A stretch of DNA of 64,000 bases from Klebsiella pneumoniae (GTDB lineage Bacteria > Pseudomonadota > Gammaproteobacteria > Enterobacterales > Enterobacteriaceae). This document shows positions 44,687-54,710 of the stretch, in pieces. Where the stretch lies: assembly GCF_000742135.1 (NCBI RefSeq), contig NZ_KN046818.1, forward strand, positions 4,600,295 to 4,664,294, in the 5' to 3' direction. The stretch's first letter is position 1. Each line of letters opens with the position of its first letter. The notes below the pieces were generated by a model, which worked only from the letters and a program-made list of their open reading frames with translations, did not search any database and was not told the origin of the DNA. The position numbers and the translations under genes were made by a program.

Positions 44687-44766
44687 GATTAACTCCTTTT
44701 TACACCCCCGCTTTCCAGCTCATCCCGCCGCGCCGCCGCCACGGGTCCAACCGAAAGCTTCAGGGC

Positions 44767-46743
44767 TTACGACCTTTGAAATACGCACACTCCGTGCGCG
44801 GGCCCATGCCAGACAGCCATGATGACCGGATTATCCTCTCCGGCGAATGGAGGAACGGCGCGCCATTCCCCCTCGGGTAAAACCATATCCACCACCTCTG
44901 CGGTGGCGTTCAGCGTGAGCAGCCAGCGATCCGACAACTGGATCTGCATACACGCGGCCCCCTGCTGCCACTCCGCGGCAGTCAGGGGCTGGGCGTTGCG
45001 ATTAAGCCAGCGGACGTTGCCATCCCCCTCCTGCCACCAGCGGTTGCGGGTGAGCGCCGGAATACGGCGCCGCAGGTGGATCAGCGCCGCGGTAAAGGCG
45101 GTTAATCCCGGGTTCGCCTGGCGCCAGTCCAGCCACGTCAGGGCGTTGTCCTGGCAGTAAGCATTATTGTTACCGTGCTGGCTGTGGCCCTGTTCATCGC
45201 CCGCCAGCAGCATTGGCGTCCCCTGAGCCAGCAGCAGCGTCGTCAGCAGCGCATGCGCGCTGGCGCGCCGCCGTTCAATCACCGCAAAATTCGCTTCTAA
45301 TCCTTCTATACCATGATTGTTGCTGTAGTTATTGTTAGTCCCATCGCGATTCTCCTCCCCGTTTGCCTCATTGTGTTTCTGATTGAAACAAACGCAGTCG
45401 CGCAGCGTGAAGCCATCGTGGGCCGTCACCAGGTTGACCGTCGCCGATGGCGGTTTGCCATCGCGGGCAAAGAGATCGCTGGAGGCCGCGAAACGTTGGG
45501 CAAAATCCCCCAGGGAGACATTTTGCTGTAGCCAGAAGCGTCGGGCGCTATCGCGAAAATGGTCATTCCATTCAGCGAACAGCGGTGGGAAATTACCCAC
45601 CTGATAGCCGCCCGGGCCGATATCCCAGGGTTCCGCAATCAGTTTCACCTGCGACAGCACGCTGTCGCGGCGGATAGCCTCAAACAGCGGCGCATCCTGG
45701 CGGAATTCCGGCGTCCGCCCCATCACTGAGGCGAGGTCGAAGCGAAAGCCGTCGACATGGCACTCATCCACCCAAAAGCGCAAACACTGGCGCGCCCACT
45801 CCACCACGCCGGGGTGGCTAAGATTGAGCGTATTACCGCACCCGGTCCAGTTGTGATAATCGCCATCCTCCCTTACCCAATAATAGCTACGGTTGTCGAT
45901 TCCGCGCAGGGAGACGGTGGGCCCTTCGAGATCGATTTCCGCACTATGGTTGAGCACGATATCCAGAATCACTTCGATACCGGCGGCGTGCAGCGCCTTA
46001 ACCGCATCGCGAAACTCATCCAGGGCGCGATCCGGGTCGCTGGCGTAGCGCGGATCCAGCGCGAACCACGCCAACGGGTTGTAGCCCCAGTAGTTGCTTA
46101 ACCCCATCCGCTGCAGTCGCGGCTCGCTGGCGAACTGCGCCACCGGCAACAGCTCAAGGGCGCTGATGCCCAGCGATTTGAAGTAAGCGATCATCGCCGG
46201 GTGGCCCAGCGCTTTATAGGTTCCGCGAATGGCTTCCGGTAGCTGCGGATTAAGCAAGGTGAGCCCTTTCACGTGCGCTTCATAAATCACCGTTTCCCCC
46301 CATGGGGTACGCGGCGGTTTATCGCCACGCCAGTCATAGCGCAGATCCACCACCTGCGATTTTGGCGCGACCGCGGCGCTGTCGCGGCGATCGGGCTGCC
46401 ACATGCCGCCGTGCAGGCGCTCATCGTCAGGCAGATCGCCCTCGACCCGGTGGGCGCTGGGATCGATCAACAGCTTGGCCGGGTTAAAGCGGTGCCCCTG
46501 CGCCGGGTCCCAGGGACCATGTACCCGATAGCCGTAGCGCAGGCCCGGCCCGGCGGCGACCAGCCAGCCGTGCCAGATGTCGCCGCTGCGCGCCGGGAGA
46601 TCGAAGCGTTGCTCGTTGCCCTGCTCGTCGAATACGCACAGCTCCACCCGCTCCGCATGGGCGGAGAAGAGGGCGAAATTCACCCCCTTGCCGTCATAGC
46701 TGGCGCCCAATGGCGCAGGTTTGCCTGCCGCGAGTGAGGTCAT
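44767..46743 (-). CDS. glgX: glycogen debranching enzyme GlgX
   Basis: GlgX hydrolyses alpha-1,6 branches, mainly of the maltotetraosyl stubs left by GlgP. The 658-residue GH13 protein has an N-terminal CBM48-like domain ([27 protein letters not shown]) and a catalytic barrel with nucleophile region [15 protein letters not shown], acid/base [13 protein letters not shown] and third carboxylate [12 protein letters not shown]. It overlaps glgB by 4 nt. Maltotetraose it releases is normally handled by MalQ and MalP, which matters because malP is broken here. Confidence 0.97.
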   Translation of the reverse strand: MTSLAAGKPAPLGASYDGKGVNFALFSAHAERVELCVFDEQGNEQRFDLPARSGDIWHGWLVAAGPGLRYGYRVHGPWDPAQGHRFNPAKLLIDPSAHRVEGDLPDDERLHGGMWQPDRRDSAAVAPKSQVVDLRYDWRGDKPPRTPWGETVIYEAHVKGLTLLNPQLPEAIRGTYKALGHPAMIAYFKSLGISALELLPVAQFASEPRLQRMGLSNYWGYNPLAWFALDPRYASDPDRALDEFRDAVKALHAAGIEVILDIVLNHSAEIDLEGPTVSLRGIDNRSYYWVREDGDYHNWTGCGNTLNLSHPGVVEWARQCLRFWVDECHVDGFRFDLASVMGRTPEFRQDAPLFEAIRRDSVLSQVKLIAEPWDIGPGGYQVGNFPPLFAEWNDHFRDSARRFWLQQNVSLGDFAQRFAASSDLFARDGKPPSATVNLVTAHDGFTLRDCVCFNQKHNEANGEENRDGTNNNYSNNHGIEGLEANFAVIERRRASAHALLTTLLLAQGTPMLLAGDEQGHSQHGNNNAYCQDNALTWLDWRQANPGLTAFTAALIHLRRRIPALTRNRWWQEGDGNVRWLNRNAQPLTAAEWQQGAACMQIQLSDRWLLTLNATAEVVDMVLPEGEWRAVPPFAGEDNPVIMAVWHGPAHGVCVFQRS

Positions 46744-48926
46744 TGCGCCTCCCGGACCAGCCAGATCGTCGCCAGCGGGGGCAGGGTCAGCGATAGCGAA
46801 TGTTCGCGGCCATGACTGGCGATAGCGTCGCTTTCCACCACGCCGCCATTGCCCTGATTGCTGCCGTGATAGTGCATGGAGTCGGTATTTAGCGCCTCGC
46901 GCCAGCGGCCCGGCTGGTTAATGCCGAAGCGGTAGTCGTGGCGCGGCACCGGCGTGAAGTTGCTGGCGACGATAATCTCGTTGCCCGCCCGGTCACGGCG
47001 TACAAAGACAAACACCGAGCGCTCATGGTCGTCGACCACCAGCCATTCGAAGCCGTAGGGGTCAAAATCCAGCTCGTGCAGCGCTTTATGATGACGGTAG
47101 GTATGGTTCAGGTCGCGCACCAGCCGCTGGACGCCGTGGTGCCAGTTGTCGCCGCCCTCCAGCAGATGCCAGTCGAGGCTAACGTCATGGTTCCACTCGC
47201 GGCCCTGAGCGAACTCATTGCCCATAAACAGCAGCTTTTTCCCCGGGAAGGCGAACAGCCAGCCGTAGTAGGCGCGCAGGTTGGCGAACTTCTGCCAGGC
47301 ATCGCCCGGCATGCGGTCGAGAATCGATTTTTTGCCGTGCACCACTTCATCGTGGGAGAGCGGCAGCACAAAATTCTCGGTGTAGTTGTAGAGCATGCCG
47401 AAGGTCATTTTGTCATGATGGTAGCGGCGATGCACCGGATCGAGCTTCATGTAATCCAGGGTGTCGTGCATCCAGCCAAGGTTCCATTTGAACCAGAAAC
47501 CGAGGCCGCCGCCGGCTGGCGGACGGGTCACCCCGGCAAAATCGGTGGACTCTTCCGCCATGGTGACCGCGCCCGGCGTCTGTTCGCCAAGGATGCGATT
47601 GGTGTTGCGCAGAAACTCAATAGCTTCCAGATTCTCCCGACCGCCGTATTCGTTGGGGATCCACTCTCCCGCCTTGCGGCTGTAATCGCGATAGATCATC
47701 GAGGCCACCGCGTCGACCCGCAGCGCATCGATGCCGAAGCGTTCGATCCAGTACAGCGCGTTACCCACCAGGTAGTTGCTGACTTCCCGACGTCCGTAGT
47801 TGTAGATCAGGGTATTCCAGTCCTGGTGATACCCCTCGCGCGGATCGCTGTGCTCATACAGCGAAGTGCCGTCAAACGAGGCAAGGGCAAAATCATCCGC
47901 CGGGAAGTGGCCGGGCACCCAGTCAAGAATGACGTTCAGCCCGGCGGCGTGCGCGGCATTGATAAAGTAACGGAAATCGTCGCGGGTGCCGAAGCGGCGG
48001 GTCGGCGCATAGAGCCCGGTGGGTTGATAGCCCCAGCTGCCGTCGAACGGGTGCTCGTTAACCGGCAATAGTTCGAGATGGGTGAAGCCCATCCATTTCG
48101 CATAGGGCACCAGCTGGTCGGCCAGCTCGCGGTAGCTCAGCCAGAAATTATTATCGGTATGACGGCGCCAGGAGCCGAGATGCACTTCATAGATAGAGAT
48201 CGGGGCATCAAACTGGTTCGCCGCTCTGCGGTCCGCTGGCTGTTCCACTTTGGGCGGCAGGTCGCAGATAAGCGAGGCGCTTTCCGGACGCATTTGCGAC
48301 TCAAAGGCGTAAGGGTCGGCTTTGACCCGCAGATTGCCGTGGGCGTCAATCAGTTCGAATTTATACAGCTGGCCATTGTGCGCGCCGGGAACGAACAGCT
48401 CCCAGATCCCGGACTCTTTGCGGAATCGCATCGGGTGGCGACGGCCATCCCAGTAGTTAAACTGCCCCACCACCGATACGCGGCGGGCGTTCGGCGCCCA
48501 CACCGAGAAACGGGTACCGGTGACGCCGTCCATGGTGGCAGCGTGCGCGCCCAGCGTTTCGTAAGGGCGCAGGTGGGTCCCTTCCGACAGCAGCCAGACG
48601 TCAAGGTCCTGCAACAGCGGACCAAAGCGATAAGGGTCATCGATCAGATTCTGCTGCCCGTGCCAGGTGACGGCCAGCTGATAGCGAAAAGCGTTTTTAC
48701 GCCGCGGCAGGACGCCGCTGAAGAAACCACGCGAGTCGAGACATTCGAGCTTGCCGACTTTGCGTCCGGTTTTCGGTTCAATAACCCACACGTCGGTGGC
48801 ATCGGGTAATAATGCGCGCACTTCCAGCCCGGCGTCAGTACGGTGCATGCCGAGCACGGAAAAGGGATCCGCGAAATGACCGGCGATTAGCGCATTAATC
48901 ACGTCTCTATCAATATGATTAGACAT
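46740..48926 (-). CDS. glgB: 1,4-alpha-glucan branching enzyme
   Basis: GlgB introduces alpha-1,6 branches into glycogen. The 728-residue GH13 enzyme has an N-terminal N1 domain (about 1-110), a CBM48 domain ([26 protein letters not shown]), and a barrel with nucleophile Asp405 in [13 protein letters not shown], acid/base Glu in [12 protein letters not shown] and third carboxylate in [12 protein letters not shown]. It is first in glgBXCAP and overlaps glgX by 4 nt. The promoter should lie in the 48927-49119 interval, where a perfect 16-bp palindrome is seen. Confidence 0.98.
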   Translation of the reverse strand: MSNHIDRDVINALIAGHFADPFSVLGMHRTDAGLEVRALLPDATDVWVIEPKTGRKVGKLECLDSRGFFSGVLPRRKNAFRYQLAVTWHGQQNLIDDPYRFGPLLQDLDVWLLSEGTHLRPYETLGAHAATMDGVTGTRFSVWAPNARRVSVVGQFNYWDGRRHPMRFRKESGIWELFVPGAHNGQLYKFELIDAHGNLRVKADPYAFESQMRPESASLICDLPPKVEQPADRRAANQFDAPISIYEVHLGSWRRHTDNNFWLSYRELADQLVPYAKWMGFTHLELLPVNEHPFDGSWGYQPTGLYAPTRRFGTRDDFRYFINAAHAAGLNVILDWVPGHFPADDFALASFDGTSLYEHSDPREGYHQDWNTLIYNYGRREVSNYLVGNALYWIERFGIDALRVDAVASMIYRDYSRKAGEWIPNEYGGRENLEAIEFLRNTNRILGEQTPGAVTMAEESTDFAGVTRPPAGGGLGFWFKWNLGWMHDTLDYMKLDPVHRRYHHDKMTFGMLYNYTENFVLPLSHDEVVHGKKSILDRMPGDAWQKFANLRAYYGWLFAFPGKKLLFMGNEFAQGREWNHDVSLDWHLLEGGDNWHHGVQRLVRDLNHTYRHHKALHELDFDPYGFEWLVVDDHERSVFVFVRRDRAGNEIIVASNFTPVPRHDYRFGINQPGRWREALNTDSMHYHGSNQGNGGVVESDAIASHGREHSLSLTLPPLATIWLVREAQ

Positions 48927-49030
48927 GCTTTCATCCTGTTGTAAGTGTCGCTCATTCCTGTAACTGGCGACTTTTTTTGACCTGAACGGCGCAGTGCTCT
49001 CAGCATCCTCCTGCTCCGTCCCACCTTCAG

Positions 49031-49046
49031 GTAAGGAATTCCTTAC
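49031..49046. repeat. perfect 16-bp palindrome upstream of glgB
   Basis: GTAAGGAATTCCTTAC is fully self-complementary with no spacer. It lies about 105 nt upstream of the glgB start in the glgB-asd interval. It could be an operator or a chance palindrome. No known regulator's consensus was recognised. Confidence 0.6.
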
Positions 49047-49118
49047 TTAAAGCATAGCCAAGGCTGAGTTACCTCCGTGGGGAAAAATCTAACATCCGCG
49101 TTTACTCCTTGTATTACG

Positions 49119-49150
49119 CAAAAAAAAAGGGGGCTTGAAGACCCCCTTTC
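49119..49150 (-). terminator. terminator after asd
   Basis: Read on the minus strand, the stem GGGGG-TCTTCAAG-CCCCC is followed by nine T residues, immediately downstream of the asd stop. It insulates asd from glgB. Confidence 0.9.
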
Positions 49151-49164
49151 TGTTCATCCTGGGC

Positions 49165-50271
49165 TTACGCCAGCTGGCGAAGCATCCGGCGCAGCGGCTC
49201 CGCGGCGCCCCACAGCAGTTGGTCGCCAACGGTAAAGGCCGATAGATACTCCGGCCCCATATTCAGTTTACGCAGGCGTCCTACCGGGGTGGTCAGGGTG
49301 CCCGTCACCGCGGCTGGGGTCAGCTCGCGCATGGTAATCTCACGATCGTTCGGTACCACTTTGGCCCACGGGTTGTGCGCGGCCAGCAGCTCCTCAACGG
49401 TCGGGATAGAAACATCTTTCTTCAGCTTGATGGTAAACGCCTGGCTGTGGCAGCGCAGCGCGCCAACGCGAACGCAGAGGCCGTCTACCGGGATAACGGA
49501 CGAGGTGGCGAGGATCTTGTTGGTCTCCGCCTGGCCTTTCCACTCTTCGCGGCTCTGACCGTTATCCAGCTGTTTGTCGATCCACGGGATCAGGCTGCCC
49601 GCCAGCGGTACGCCAAAGTTATCGACCGGCAGCTCGCCGCTGCGGGTCAGCGACGTCACTTTGCGCTCAATATCCAGGATGGCGGAAGCCGGGTCCGCCA
49701 GCTCCGCGGCCACATGATTATGCAGTTGCCCCATCTGGCTCAGCAGCTCGCGCATATGACGCGCGCCGCCGCCGGAAGCCGCCTGGTACGTCGCCACGCT
49801 GACCCACTCCACCAGATCCTGAGCAAACAGGCCGCCGAGGGACATCAGCATCAGGCTGACGGTGCAGTTGCCGCCGACAAAGGTTTTCACGCCGTTGTTC
49901 AGGCCGGCGGTGATCACATCCTGGTTAACCGGGTCGAGGATAATGATCGCATCGTCCTTCATGCGCAGCGAAGAAGCCGCGTCAATCCAGTAACCCTGCC
50001 AGCCGCTTGCGCGCAGCTTCGGGTAAATCTCGTTGGTGTAATCGCCGCCCTGGCACGTGACAATAATGTCCAGCGCCTTCAGCGCGTCCAGATCGAACGC
50101 ATCCTGCAGCGTGCCACCGGTGCTACCGCCGAATGACGGCGCTGGCTGTCCCAGCTGGGAGGTAGAGAAGAACACCGGGCGAATGGCGTCGAAATCGCGC
50201 TCTTCAACCATGCGTTGCATGAGGACAGAGCCGACCATTCCGCGCCAGCCGATAAAACCAACATTTTTCAT
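49165..50271 (-). CDS. asd: aspartate-semialdehyde dehydrogenase
   Basis: Asd reduces aspartyl phosphate to aspartate semialdehyde with NADPH, a step common to lysine, diaminopimelate, methionine and threonine synthesis. The 368-residue protein begins [21 protein letters not shown] with the dinucleotide-binding glycine motif. The catalytic cysteine is in [17 protein letters not shown], and the active-site region with [16 protein letters not shown] is intact. The start at 50271 is preferred to an open extension to 50319, which is not conserved. It is monocistronic. E. coli has yhgN between asd and gntU; here no gene lies there. Confidence 0.97.
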   Translation of the reverse strand: MKNVGFIGWRGMVGSVLMQRMVEERDFDAIRPVFFSTSQLGQPAPSFGGSTGGTLQDAFDLDALKALDIIVTCQGGDYTNEIYPKLRASGWQGYWIDAASSLRMKDDAIIILDPVNQDVITAGLNNGVKTFVGGNCTVSLMLMSLGGLFAQDLVEWVSVATYQAASGGGARHMRELLSQMGQLHNHVAAELADPASAILDIERKVTSLTRSGELPVDNFGVPLAGSLIPWIDKQLDNGQSREEWKGQAETNKILATSSVIPVDGLCVRVGALRCHSQAFTIKLKKDVSIPTVEELLAAHNPWAKVVPNDREITMRELTPAAVTGTLTTPVGRLRKLNMGPEYLSAFTVGDQLLWGAAEPLRRMLRQLA

Positions 50272-50733
50272 AACGTATTCCTGCGAGGTGTGTGCTGTTT
50301 GTGCCTGGCCAGTTTCCAACTGGATTATCCCTCACCTTACAAAATGCAGCTAAAGTCGCAAGTGAAATTAATCAATGATTGCTGAACAATCAGAAAAGCA
50401 ACTTATCCTGCACATTGTCCACCGTCGCTGGTCGTCGTCAAAAGCGCAACGATTATCGGGGAAATCCCCCGGGGAATGGAATATTTTCCGTCGCTATTTT
50501 ATTGATCCTGATTATGGATTAAGCGTGAAATCTGGTGCTTTTCTGCTTGCCAAAAAAAAGCGACAAACCCAGTCACAGCAAGGGATGACGAGGGATACGA
50601 GCATCGTCGTAGCGCTAATAAGGGCCAATAGCTGGCAAGGAAAAGAGGGAAAAAGGGCGGTTTATTGCAAAGAAGCCAGGGTAAGCAGCGTTACCCTGGC
50701 TTTTTATTTCCCGCGAGCGGGAGATGAGCGGGC
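50272..50733. other. asd-gntU intergenic region without a convincing gene
   Basis: The 462-nt gap contains the asd promoter area at its left end and an inverted repeat at the right (50675-50700). In E. coli K-12 the membrane protein gene yhgN occupies this interval, and I find no yhgN remnant. A 120-codon plus-strand frame (50375-50737) ends inside the gntU stop, has a low-complexity composition (RAGDERA tail) and no recognisable domain, so it is not called. Confidence 0.55.
50669..50709. terminator. strong inverted repeat downstream of gntU
   Basis: A 10-bp perfect stem GCCAGGGTAA / TTACCCTGGC with loop GCAGCG is followed on the plus strand by TTTTTATTT and on the minus strand by TTCTTT. 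It probably ends gntKU transcription. The stronger T-run reads rightward, where no gene ends. Confidence 0.7.
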
Positions 50734-52074
50734 TTAGCTCAGCAGCTGGAAGGCGATCATACCGACAATCGCCCCGGTGGTGCCAAGGATGGTTTCCATC
50801 ATGGTCCAGGTCTTCAGCGTCTGGGCTTCACTGGCGCCGGTAAATTTACCGAACAGCCAGAAGCCGGCGTCGTTCACGTGGCTTACCACAATCGAGCCGC
50901 CGGCGATACAGATAGACAATGCCGCCATCTGCGCGCCGCTGTAGTTCAGCTGCTCAATCACCGGCATCACCAGGCCGACCGCCGTCAGGCACGCCACGGT
51001 GGCAGAGCCCTGAATGATACGCACCGCCGCCGCCAGTACGAAGCAGGTAATAGCGATCGGCAGCCCCATTCCGGTCAGCGCTTCACCAAGCGCCGGGCCA
51101 ACGCCTGAGTCAACCAGCACCTGCTTGAAGACGCCGCCAGCCCCGATCACCAGCAGAATAATCCCGGCCGGCTGCAGCGCGTGGCCGCAAATCTCCATCA
51201 CCCGGTCTTTCGCCATTCCCTGACGTACCGCCAGACCGTAAATCGCCACCAGGCAGGCCACCAGGATCGCGGTGAACGGGTGGCCGATAAACTCGAACCA
51301 TTCGTAGGCAGTGGAACCCACCGGCACAAAGCGCGCGGCGATGGTTTTCAGGCCAACCAGCACCAGCGGCAGCAGGATCAGCGCCAGGCTGAAGCCGAAG
51401 GAGGGCATCTTGCCTTCGCCGAGATGCGGTTCCGTGACGTCGTCAGGAATATGTAATTCGACGTAGCGGCTGATGAAGTTGCCCCATAGCGGACCGGCGA
51501 TAATCATCCCCGGAATGGCCGCGCACAGGCCAATCAGGATCATCCAGCCAAAGTCGGCGTGCATTTGCGACGCCAGCAGCATCGGCGCCGGTCCAGGCAA
51601 CAGAAACGCCGCGGCGGCGGCAACGCCGGCAAACAGCGGGATCACCAGCTTCACGAGGTTAGTACCGGTATGGCGCGCCATCGAGAAGGCGACGCTAATC
51701 AGCAGTACGATCGCCACTTCGAAGAACAGCGGCAGCGCGCAGATGAGACCGGCGAGACCAATCGCATAGTGCGCGCGATTGTGGCCAAAGGATTTGAGCA
51801 TCTTGACGGCAATCTGATCGACCGCCCCCGTTTCATGCAGGATCTTACCGAACATCGCGCCGAGCGCGACGACGATCGCCAGGAAGCCCAGCGTACCGCC
51901 CATCCCTTTCTCCATCGTCGCCGCGATTTTATCCAGCGGCATGCCGGAGAAGAGACCGGCGCCAATAGAAACCACCATCAAAGCCACGAAGGCGTGCATT
52001 CGCGCCTTCATGACTAAAAACAGCAGCAGCAATACCGAGCCGACTGCTGTTAAAACAAGCGTTAAAGTACTCAC
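50734..52074 (-). CDS. gntU: low-affinity gluconate transporter GntU
   Basis: GntU is the low-affinity proton-coupled gluconate permease of the GntI system. The 446-residue GntP-family protein has a run of hydrophobic helices and the family motifs KILHETGAVDQIA, GAGGVFKQVLVDSG and SHVNDAGFWLFGKF. Its start is GTG at 52074, sharing one base with the gntK stop, so it is translationally coupled to gntK. It is a paralogue of GntT at 26.4-27.7 kb. Repression by GntR is expected through the operators upstream of gntK. Confidence 0.96.
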   Translation of the reverse strand: MSTLTLVLTAVGSVLLLLFLVMKARMHAFVALMVVSIGAGLFSGMPLDKIAATMEKGMGGTLGFLAIVVALGAMFGKILHETGAVDQIAVKMLKSFGHNRAHYAIGLAGLICALPLFFEVAIVLLISVAFSMARHTGTNLVKLVIPLFAGVAAAAAFLLPGPAPMLLASQMHADFGWMILIGLCAAIPGMIIAGPLWGNFISRYVELHIPDDVTEPHLGEGKMPSFGFSLALILLPLVLVGLKTIAARFVPVGSTAYEWFEFIGHPFTAILVACLVAIYGLAVRQGMAKDRVMEICGHALQPAGIILLVIGAGGVFKQVLVDSGVGPALGEALTGMGLPIAITCFVLAAAVRIIQGSATVACLTAVGLVMPVIEQLNYSGAQMAALSICIAGGSIVVSHVNDAGFWLFGKFTGASEAQTLKTWTMMETILGTTGAIVGMIAFQLLS

Positions 52075-52604
52075 TAGTGACTGCCTTTGTTGATCACCTC
52101 GATGGTGCTGGCCACCACGCCTTCCAGCGGCTGGTCGATATCGACGATAAGCACATCGCTCTCGTCGGCGCCTGGTTCCTGCAGCGTTTCAAACTGCGTC
52201 ACCAACATTTGGGTTTTAAAGAAGTGCCCTTTACGCGCCTTCAGACGGCTTTCGATCACGTCGAAATCGCCTTTCAGGTAGATGAAGGAGAGGTTCGGGT
52301 TGCCCTTGCGCAGAATGTCGCGATAGCTCTTCTTCAGCGCCGAGCAGACGATCAGCGACACCTTGTTGGTACGCTGCATGGCGAACGCGGCGTCATTTAG
52401 CGCCTGCAGCCACGGCGTGCGGTCGTCATCGTTGAGCGGCTCGCCGGAGGCCATCTTGGTGATATTGCTGCGCGGATGGAGAAAGTCGCCGTCAAGAAAC
52501 GCGGCATGCAGTTGATGCGCCACTTCGCTGGCGACAGCGGATTTTCCGCTGCCGGAAACGCCCATCAGGACATAGACGTGGTGATCATGGTTAGTCGTGC
52601 TCAA
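52074..52604 (-). CDS. gntK: gluconate kinase (thermoresistant)
   Basis: GntK phosphorylates gluconate to 6-phosphogluconate, feeding the Entner-Doudoroff and pentose phosphate pathways. The 176-residue protein has the P-loop VLMGVSGSGKSAVA and the downstream FLDGDFLHPRSN motif. The start is TTG at 52604 (read MSTTNHDHHVYVLMG), which matches E. coli and sits 6 nt after a GGGAGGA ribosome site. An in-frame ATG further upstream (52649) would add 15 non-conserved residues. It is the first gene of gntKU. Confidence 0.95.
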   Translation of the reverse strand: MSTTNHDHHVYVLMGVSGSGKSAVASEVAHQLHAAFLDGDFLHPRSNITKMASGEPLNDDDRTPWLQALNDAAFAMQRTNKVSLIVCSALKKSYRDILRKGNPNLSFIYLKGDFDVIESRLKARKGHFFKTQMLVTQFETLQEPGADESDVLIVDIDQPLEGVVASTIEVINKGSH

Positions 52605-52676
52605 AGCGTCCTCCCACTGGACTGGTACGCCGCGCCGGGGCTGACTCATCCAGCGCGAAGGCGGCGTATCGGTTAA

Positions 52677-52705
52677 TTGTTACGGGTAACTGTTATCGGT
52701 AACAT
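52677..52705 (-). promoter_or_regulatory. tandem GntR operators upstream of gntKU
   Basis: Two overlapping GntR-type palindromes are present: TTGTTACGGGTAACTG (52677-52692) and CTGTTATCGGTAACAT (52690-52705). Both have the GTTA-N4-TAAC core and match the gntT boxes. They lie 73-101 nt upstream of the gntK start. Confidence 0.85.
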
Positions 52706-52756
52706 TGTCATGCCGGACCTGTGGAGAAGCAATATCCATTCGTGCCAGATGTGAAT

Positions 52757-52778
52757 ATGTGTGATCTACTTCAAACTT
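52757..52778 (-). promoter_or_regulatory. candidate CRP site upstream of gntKU
   Basis: TGTGA at 52760-52764 and TCAAA at 52771-52775 are separated by six bases and match 9 of 10 CRP core positions. It lies upstream of the GntR boxes with respect to gntK and just past the gntR stop codon. Confidence 0.6.
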
Positions 52779-52784
52779 GTCAGT

Positions 52785-53780
52785 TTAAATTGATCCGCCC
52801 GGTGACAATGTGAAACCTAAATCTAACATCTTAGGGGTAATCGCTTCACCACGAATGCGCGCCAGCAGCCGTTCGGCGCCGATGCGCCCCATTCGCTCGC
52901 GCGGGGTCAGGACGCTGGCCAGCCGCGGCTCCATCACCTGGCCGATATCATGGCCGTGGAACCCGGCGATCGCCATATCATCGGGGATCTTCAGCCCCAG
53001 ACGCTGGCACTCGAACGCCGCGCCGACCGCGAGGTCATCGTTGGTGCAGAAGATGCCGTCGAGCTGCGGATATTCGCGGCGCGCCTGGCGCATCAGCTCA
53101 ATCCCCGAAGAATAGGACGAGGATTGTTCCACCATCACGCTGTAGGGCGTCATCCCGGCGTCAAGCATCGCCTGCTCGTACCCCTTCTGTTTGATGATAG
53201 TACGTTCATCAAGACGCGCCCCCAGATAGGCGACATGGCGGTGGCCGCGGGCGATGATCGCCGCGGTCATCTGCCGGGCGGCTTCAAAGTTATCAAACCC
53301 GACGGCAATATCGAGACACGGCGACCGGCTGTCCATCAGCTCCACCACCGGAATGCCGGCGACTTCGATCATCTTCAGGGTGCGCGGCGTATGGGTGCGT
53401 TCGGTGAGGATCAGGCCATCAATGTTCCAGGAGAGCATCGATTCGAGGCGTTTCTCTTCCATTTCCGGCTTATAGCCGTAGTGCGCCAGCATGGTTTGAT
53501 AGCCGAAGGCGTCGGTGACGCTTTCGATACCGCGCAGTACTTCCGAAAAGACCTGATTGGTTAACGACGGCAGCAGCACGCCGATGGCGCGGCTGGTGGC
53601 GTTGGAAAGAATGTCAGGGGCGCGATTGGGAATATAACCCAGTTCATCGAGGGCAACGGCAATCTTGCCACGCAGCGCTTCGGAGACCTGCTCCGGGTTG
53701 CGTAAATAGCGACTGACCGTCATTTTGGTCACGCCGACAAGATCGGCTACATCCTGAAGTACGGGTCTTTTCTTTTTCAT
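52785..53780 (-). CDS. gntR: gluconate operon repressor GntR
   Basis: GntR is a LacI-family repressor of gntT and gntKU, released by gluconate. The 331-residue protein starts MKKKRPVLQDVADLVGVTKMTVSRYLRNPEQVS, a LacI helix-turn-helix and hinge (ALDELGYIPNRAPDILSNATS), followed by a periplasmic-binding-like effector domain (AIGVLLPSL, DGIFCTNDDLAVGAAFE). The start at 53780 fits the family; the frame is open upstream to 53837 without conservation. It precedes gntKU in the same direction with a 180-nt gap that contains the GntR boxes. Confidence 0.97.
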   Translation of the reverse strand: MKKKRPVLQDVADLVGVTKMTVSRYLRNPEQVSEALRGKIAVALDELGYIPNRAPDILSNATSRAIGVLLPSLTNQVFSEVLRGIESVTDAFGYQTMLAHYGYKPEMEEKRLESMLSWNIDGLILTERTHTPRTLKMIEVAGIPVVELMDSRSPCLDIAVGFDNFEAARQMTAAIIARGHRHVAYLGARLDERTIIKQKGYEQAMLDAGMTPYSVMVEQSSSYSSGIELMRQARREYPQLDGIFCTNDDLAVGAAFECQRLGLKIPDDMAIAGFHGHDIGQVMEPRLASVLTPRERMGRIGAERLLARIRGEAITPKMLDLGFTLSPGGSI

Positions 53781-53831
53781 CGTCCTGACTGTGATCAACG
53801 GGAAACATTTTCTCAGTTTATCACGGACAAA

Positions 53832-53865
53832 GCGCAACCTTCCCTAACATGAGGGAAGGCTGCGC
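53832..53865. terminator. hairpin between yhhW and gntR
   Basis: The arms GCGCA-A-CCTTCCCT and AGGGAAGG-C-TGCGC pair over 13 positions with one mismatch and a 6-nt loop. It lies between yhhW and gntR, both on the minus strand. The T-tract on the minus strand is weak (TTTGTCC). Confidence 0.55.
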
Positions 53866-53893
53866 AATTTATTTAACCTGGCTCAGATAACTA

Positions 53894-54589
53894 TCAAACC
53901 GGCGGCAGATCGAACAGCAGGATCTCGCTATCGCTGTCGGCATGAACCGAAATCGCCTGCTCGTCCCAGATGGCCAAACCGTCGCTGGTGGTGGCTTTGG
54001 TACCGTTGATGGTCACTTCGCCTTTGACCACCTGGATCCACACGCGGCGTTCCGCGGCAATCTGGTGAACCGACTGCTCATCTTTCAGCAGCGCCCAGCG
54101 ATAGAGTTCCATATCCTGGTACACCTTCAGCGAGCCATCTCGCGCATCTGGCGACAGTACCAGCTGTTTGCCCTGGGCGGCGTCGAAGCGGCGCTGCTCG
54201 TAGCGCGGGGTAATGCCGGTTTCTTCCGGAATAATCCAGATCTGATACAGACGCAGACGATCGGTTTTGCTCGGGTTGTACTCAGAGTGGCGCACCCCGG
54301 TACCCGCGCTCATGATCTGGAACTCGCCCGCCGGCACCTGCTCTTTGTTGCCCATGCTGTCCTGGTGCTCCACCGCCCCTTCCAGCACATAGGTCAGGAT
54401 CTCCATGTCTTTGTGCGGGTGGGTACCGAAGCCCTGACCGGCGTCGATGACGTCGTCGTTAATCACCCGCAGGGCCGAGAAGCCCATAAAGTTCGGGTCA
54501 TAATAGTTGGCGAAAGAGAAAGTATGCCAGGAATCCAGCCAGCCATGGTTAGCGTGGCCACGTTCGTTCGCTTTGCGTAAATAGATCAT
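53894..54589 (-). CDS. yhhW: pirin-family protein YhhW (quercetin dioxygenase-like)
   Basis: YhhW is a bicupin pirin; the E. coli protein shows quercetin 2,3-dioxygenase activity in vitro, but its natural substrate is unknown. The 231-residue protein has the metal-binding motif GTHPHKDMEILTYVLEG (two His) and RHSEYNP (His and Glu) in the N-terminal cupin. It starts MIYLRKANERGHANHGWLDSWHTFSF, identical in layout to the E. coli protein. It is followed by gntR and preceded by yhhX, both on the same strand, as in E. coli. Confidence 0.96.
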   Translation of the reverse strand: MIYLRKANERGHANHGWLDSWHTFSFANYYDPNFMGFSALRVINDDVIDAGQGFGTHPHKDMEILTYVLEGAVEHQDSMGNKEQVPAGEFQIMSAGTGVRHSEYNPSKTDRLRLYQIWIIPEETGITPRYEQRRFDAAQGKQLVLSPDARDGSLKVYQDMELYRWALLKDEQSVHQIAAERRVWIQVVKGEVTINGTKATTSDGLAIWDEQAISVHADSDSEILLFDLPPV

Positions 54590-54656
54590 GTTGCACCCCC
54601 GTATGTTGTCGATGGAGTCAGTGTGGACCCATTTCGCCGGCGATCATAGAGGGTGA

Positions 54657-54707
54657 AAATTGACTCCTCTGTTCAAAAAATATGAACAAGCGCAGAGGAG
54701 CCAATTT
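54657..54707 (-). terminator. nested hairpin after yhhX
   Basis: The outer arms (AAATTGACTCCTCTG and CAGAGGAGCCAATTT) pair over 15 positions with one wobble, and an inner GTTCA/TGAAC hairpin sits in the loop. It begins 3 nt after the yhhX stop (minus strand). It is likely a terminator or an mRNA 3'-end structure. Confidence 0.55.
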
Positions 54708-54710
54708 GAC

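Noticed and set aside
46938-48071. 377-codon plus-strand open frame within glgB
   Set aside because: Antisense shadow of glgB; no domain.
50375-50737. 120-codon plus-strand frame between asd and gntU
   Set aside because: It crosses a strong inverted repeat, ends within the gntU stop, and has no domain, ribosome site or known relative. It is not yhgN.
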